Below are positions 61,363 to 64,000 of a stretch of DNA of 64,000 nucleotides, piece after piece. Source of the stretch: Glacieibacterium arshaanense (GTDB lineage: Bacteria; Pseudomonadota; Alphaproteobacteria; Sphingomonadales; Sphingomonadaceae); the NCBI RefSeq assembly GCF_004681125.1, contig NZ_SIHO01000001.1, forward strand, positions 507,149 through 571,148, written 5' to 3'. Position numbers and translations under genes: made by a program. The notes under the pieces were generated by a model. The model did no database searches, was not told the origin of the DNA, and saw only the letters and a list, made by a program, of their open reading frames with translations. Numbering within the stretch: position 1 is the first letter of the stretch; the number at the start of each line of letters is the position of its first letter.

Positions 61363-62760
61363 ATGAGCAGTTCAACCAGCGTCGCGACCCGGCTAGGCGC
61401 GCTTGAATTCGAAAACGGCTATCCAAGCGTCGCAACCGCGGCCCGGTTGTATGACGAGATGGATTTCCAGCGCGCGACGCAGGCCTATATCTGGGCGTTG
61501 CCGGCGATCGGCTTCAAGGCGCTTTATGACGCGCAGGCCAAGACGCTGGGCACCAAGAACGGCGATGTCCTGATGTATCAGGACCTCAAGGACAAGGCAG
61601 GGATGCTGACCCCCAACATCACGACGCTTTATGCGTTCAGCTTCTGGGATCTGGCGGCGCAAGGGCCGCTGGTTGTCGATGTGCCGGCCGGGCTGACCGC
61701 TGGCGGGGTGATGGATATTTGGCAGCAGCCACTGTGCGACATGGGCCAGACCGGTCCTGACAAGGGCGCCGGCGGCAAGTATCTGATCCTGCCGCCGGGG
61801 CATCCTGGCGTTGACGCGCCCGACCACCGGATTTTCCAGTCGCCGTCGAACCAAATCTGGTTCGGCACGCGTGGGCTCGACCCTGACAAGGCGGTCGCCG
61901 AAGCCACCGTCAAGCAACACCGGCTGTACAGCTGGAACGACCGCGCCAACCCGCCGGTCAGCCAATATGTCGGCGTCGGCGGGCGCGCCTGGGAATCGGC
62001 GCATCCGAACACCCTCGACTATTGGCGCCTGCTCGCTGAACTCTATGCCAATGAACCGGTGGCGCCGCGCGACCGCATGATGTTCGGCATGTTGAAGCCG
62101 CTGGGCATCGAACCCGGCAAGCCGTTTGCGCCCGATACGCGCGCCGCGAAAATCCTGACCGATGCCGCGCAGGTCGGCGAGTTGATGGCGCGCACCATCG
62201 CCTTTGAAAAGCGCATCGAAGGCTCGGTCGTCTATCCCGGCAAGCGCTGGGAATACGCGGTTAAGTTCGACCTCGATCAGGAAAACCCCGAAAAGACCCG
62301 TGTGCAGTTCGATGAACGTGGCTCGTGGTTCTACGAAGCCATCGGCATGTCGACGGGCATGCAGGGCCGCGTGCTCGGCTTCGGGCAGGTCTATCTCGAA
62401 ACCTCGAAGGACAAGGCCGGCAACTGGCTCGACGGCGGCAAATGCTACCGCATGCGTGTCGATGCCAATGCGCCGGTCAAGCAGTTCTGGTCAATCACGC
62501 TCTACGACAATGTCGATCGCGGCCCGCTGGTGACGCCGCAGGGCGCCGCCGACATGAGCTCGCGCCGGCCCGACCTTGTCACCAACGCCGATGGCTCGGT
62601 CGATGTCTATTTCGGCCCCGAAAAGCCCAAGGGCGCGACCAACTGGATCGAGACGCTGTCCGGACGCGGCTGGTTCCCCTATTTCCGCTTCTATGCCGCA
62701 ACCGAAGCCTATTTCGATAAGAGCTGGCAGTTGAACGATATCGAGGAGATTGTCGGATGA
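61363..62760 (+). CDS. DUF1254/DUF1214 protein 1
   Basis: A 465-residue protein with the N-terminal DUF1254 region (TQAYIWALPAIGFKALYDAQ ... LTPNITTLYAFSFWDLAAQGPLVVDVP) and C-terminal DUF1214 region (GKCYRMRVDANAPVKQFWSITLYDN ... VDVYFGPEKPKGATNWI). No signal peptide is evident, though many relatives are exported. ATG 61363 follows GGGAG; ATG 61312 would add 17 residues. The stop shares ATGA with a second member of the same family. Function is not established for the family. Confidence 0.85.
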   Translation: MSSSTSVATRLGALEFENGYPSVATAARLYDEMDFQRATQAYIWALPAIGFKALYDAQAKTLGTKNGDVLMYQDLKDKAGMLTPNITTLYAFSFWDLAAQGPLVVDVPAGLTAGGVMDIWQQPLCDMGQTGPDKGAGGKYLILPPGHPGVDAPDHRIFQSPSNQIWFGTRGLDPDKAVAEATVKQHRLYSWNDRANPPVSQYVGVGGRAWESAHPNTLDYWRLLAELYANEPVAPRDRMMFGMLKPLGIEPGKPFAPDTRAAKILTDAAQVGELMARTIAFEKRIEGSVVYPGKRWEYAVKFDLDQENPEKTRVQFDERGSWFYEAIGMSTGMQGRVLGFGQVYLETSKDKAGNWLDGGKCYRMRVDANAPVKQFWSITLYDNVDRGPLVTPQGAADMSSRRPDLVTNADGSVDVYFGPEKPKGATNWIETLSGRGWFPYFRFYAATEAYFDKSWQLNDIEEIVG

Positions 62761-64000
62761 GCGCGTTGACCCCCGCCGATGCCAAAGCCATTGCCGGCGA
62801 GGCCTGGCTTTATGCCTTTGCACCCGTGGCGCTGTACAACACCATGTTTGCTCAGGCGATCGACGCCGCCTCGCCCTCCTTTGTCGGCGGCTTCAACCGC
62901 TTCCGCCACTATGACCGGCTGGCGACACCCGATGACAAGGACATCGTCACGCCCAACAATGACACGCCCTATAGCTGGGCCTGGCTCGATCTGCGCGCCG
63001 AGCCAATGGTGCTCAGCCTGCCGGCGGTCCCCGATCGCTATTATGTCAACCAGTGGTTCGACCTTTACACCCATAACTTCGCCTATACCGGCGTACGAAC
63101 GACGGGGCGCAAGGCGGCCCATTATCTGTTCGCCGGGCCCGATTGGCAGGGCGAGGTGCCAGCCGGTATCACCAAGGTGTTTCGCGCCGAAACGCGGATC
63201 GTCGGCACGTTGACCCGCACCGCCGTCAGCGGCGCCGATGACATTCCGGCGATGAAGGCCGTGCAGGCGCAATATCTGTTGCAGCCGCTGTCGGCCTTTG
63301 CCGGCACGCCGGCGCCCGCTGCGGCCGCGATGCCGGCCTGGCCGGCCTGGGACGACGCCACGGCCAAGGGGCTGGGCTTTATCGGGTATCTGAACACGTT
63401 GCTGCCATTCTTGCCGGTGGTGTCGTCAGAAGCGGCGATGTTTGCTCGCTTTGCAAAGATCGGCATTGGCGCGGGCCGCGGCTTTGACGAAGCGGCCCTC
63501 GATCCGGCGCTGCGCGACGCGATGCGCGCCGGCGTTGCCGAGGCGGCGGCGGCGTTTCAGGCCAAGGCAGCGAAGGAAACCAGCTCGGTGGCAATGTTCG
63601 GATCACGCGCCGAACTGGGCCCGGATTACATCTATCAGCGCAGTTGCGGCGCGGCGCTGGGCATCCTTGGCAACACCAAGGAAGAGGCGATCTATGGTAG
63701 CCAGCAGACCGAGCCCGATGGCACGGTTCTGAGCGGCGCGCGTGACTGGAAGATGCGCTTTGCCCCCGGACAATGGCCGCCGGTCAATGAATTCTGGTCG
63801 ATCACCATGTATTCGCTGCCCGACCGTTTTCTGGTGCCCAATCCGGTCAATCGCTTCTCGATCGGTGACCGGACGCCAGGGTTGAAGGCCGATAGCGATG
63901 GCGGGCTGACGATCTACCTCCAGTCCGAAAGCCCCGGGCCGGACAAGGAATCGAACTGGCTGCCGACACCCAAAGGGCCGTTCTTCTTTGCCGGTCGCTT
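62757..64000 (+). CDS. DUF1254/DUF1214 protein 2 (3' end outside window)
   Basis: The frame is open from ATG 62757 to the end of the window, about 414 residues, and lacks a stop. AGEAWLYAFAPVALYNTMF and IVTPNNDTPYSWAWLDLRAEPMVLSLP are the DUF1254 part, WPPVNEFWSITMYSLPDRFLVPNPVNRFSIG and ESNWLPTPKGPFFF the DUF1214 part, so only a few residues should be missing. It is coupled to protein 1 by ATGA. The two differ enough in length and sequence to suggest distinct roles or a hetero-complex. Confidence 0.85.
   Translation, partial: MSALTPADAKAIAGEAWLYAFAPVALYNTMFAQAIDAASPSFVGGFNRFRHYDRLATPDDKDIVTPNNDTPYSWAWLDLRAEPMVLSLPAVPDRYYVNQWFDLYTHNFAYTGVRTTGRKAAHYLFAGPDWQGEVPAGITKVFRAETRIVGTLTRTAVSGADDIPAMKAVQAQYLLQPLSAFAGTPAPAAAAMPAWPAWDDATAKGLGFIGYLNTLLPFLPVVSSEAAMFARFAKIGIGAGRGFDEAALDPALRDAMRAGVAEAAAAFQAKAAKETSSVAMFGSRAELGPDYIYQRSCGAALGILGNTKEEAIYGSQQTEPDGTVLSGARDWKMRFAPGQWPPVNEFWSITMYSLPDRFLVPNPVNRFSIGDRTPGLKADSDGGLTIYLQSESPGPDKESNWLPTPKGPFFFAGR

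Overview
The window is about 64 kb of GC-rich, tightly packed bacterial chromosome. It most likely comes from an alphaproteobacterium of the order Sphingomonadales. Pointers are the ChpT phosphotransferase of the CtrA relay, the VPEP...WAMMIAGFG PEP-CTERM tail, a large TonB-dependent receptor next to flavin-dependent halogenases, and an Entner-Doudoroff operon. There are 56 protein genes (two cut by the window ends) and one RNA gene, the class A RNase P RNA on the minus strand at 28950-29332. No tRNA, rRNA, CRISPR array, transposase or integrase was seen. Many genes overlap by ATGA or GTGA, so operon structure reads clearly.

Layout. (1) 1-4712, minus: a two-gene module of a CHAT caspase-like protease followed 2 nt later by an nSTAND ATPase with a transmembrane helix and at least 11 nearly identical 42-residue WD40 repeats whose differences sit at a few surface positions. 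This looks like a sensor-plus-protease immunity or cell-death system and is the most interesting item. (2) 5437-11738, plus: a PhyH dioxygenase, an AHL-lactonase-like enzyme, a ProX/YbaK editing protein and a MarR regulator, then the tyrosine-degradation operon hppD-hmgA-fahA plus a small monooxygenase. (3) 11711-21258: an exported hydrolase, hydroxyproline degradation (epimerase, HPC deaminase, D-amino acid dehydrogenase), a di-heme peroxidase with a PEP-CTERM tail, and two proline-directed peptidases. (4) 21611-28720: a tandem-HTH/hydrolase fusion, an HdeD-type membrane protein, a Rieske oxygenase, DUF3237, a tandem HxlR regulator and an acyl-CoA synthetase. (5) 28950-37678: housekeeping genes (rnpB, lipoprotein, amidase, EamA exporter, DnaJ-domain protein, chpT, cold-shock protein, JAMM protease, rluD, rpoH, mtgA, a DDAH-like enzyme). 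(6) 37940-59794: a maltodextrin and glucose locus with TonB receptor, halogenase, two GH13 enzymes, GH97, esterase, LacI regulator, zwf-edd-glk-eda, second LacI, sugar MFS, and a second halogenase with an enoyl-CoA hydratase. (7) 59917-64000: a small protein with a truncated hemoglobin, a Crp/Fnr regulator, and two DUF1254/DUF1214 proteins.

How it fits together. In region 6, oligosaccharides would cross the outer membrane through the receptor, be cut to glucose by the exported GH13 and GH97 enzymes, enter through the MFS permease, be cut further by the cytoplasmic alpha-glucosidase, and be burned by glucokinase and the Entner-Doudoroff enzymes. A LacI-type palindrome (TGCAAyCGATTkCA) recurs before the receptor, between lacI and zwf, and before the second halogenase, tying three transcription units into one inferred regulon.

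Non-coding structure. Four copies of a roughly 90-130 bp inverted-repeat element lie at gene 3' ends (29671, 35424, 48704, 57369). Two copies of a different two-hairpin element follow the gene ending at 21258 and rnpB. In both families the hairpin sequences change while pairing is kept. All calls come from reading the sequence; no database search was run.
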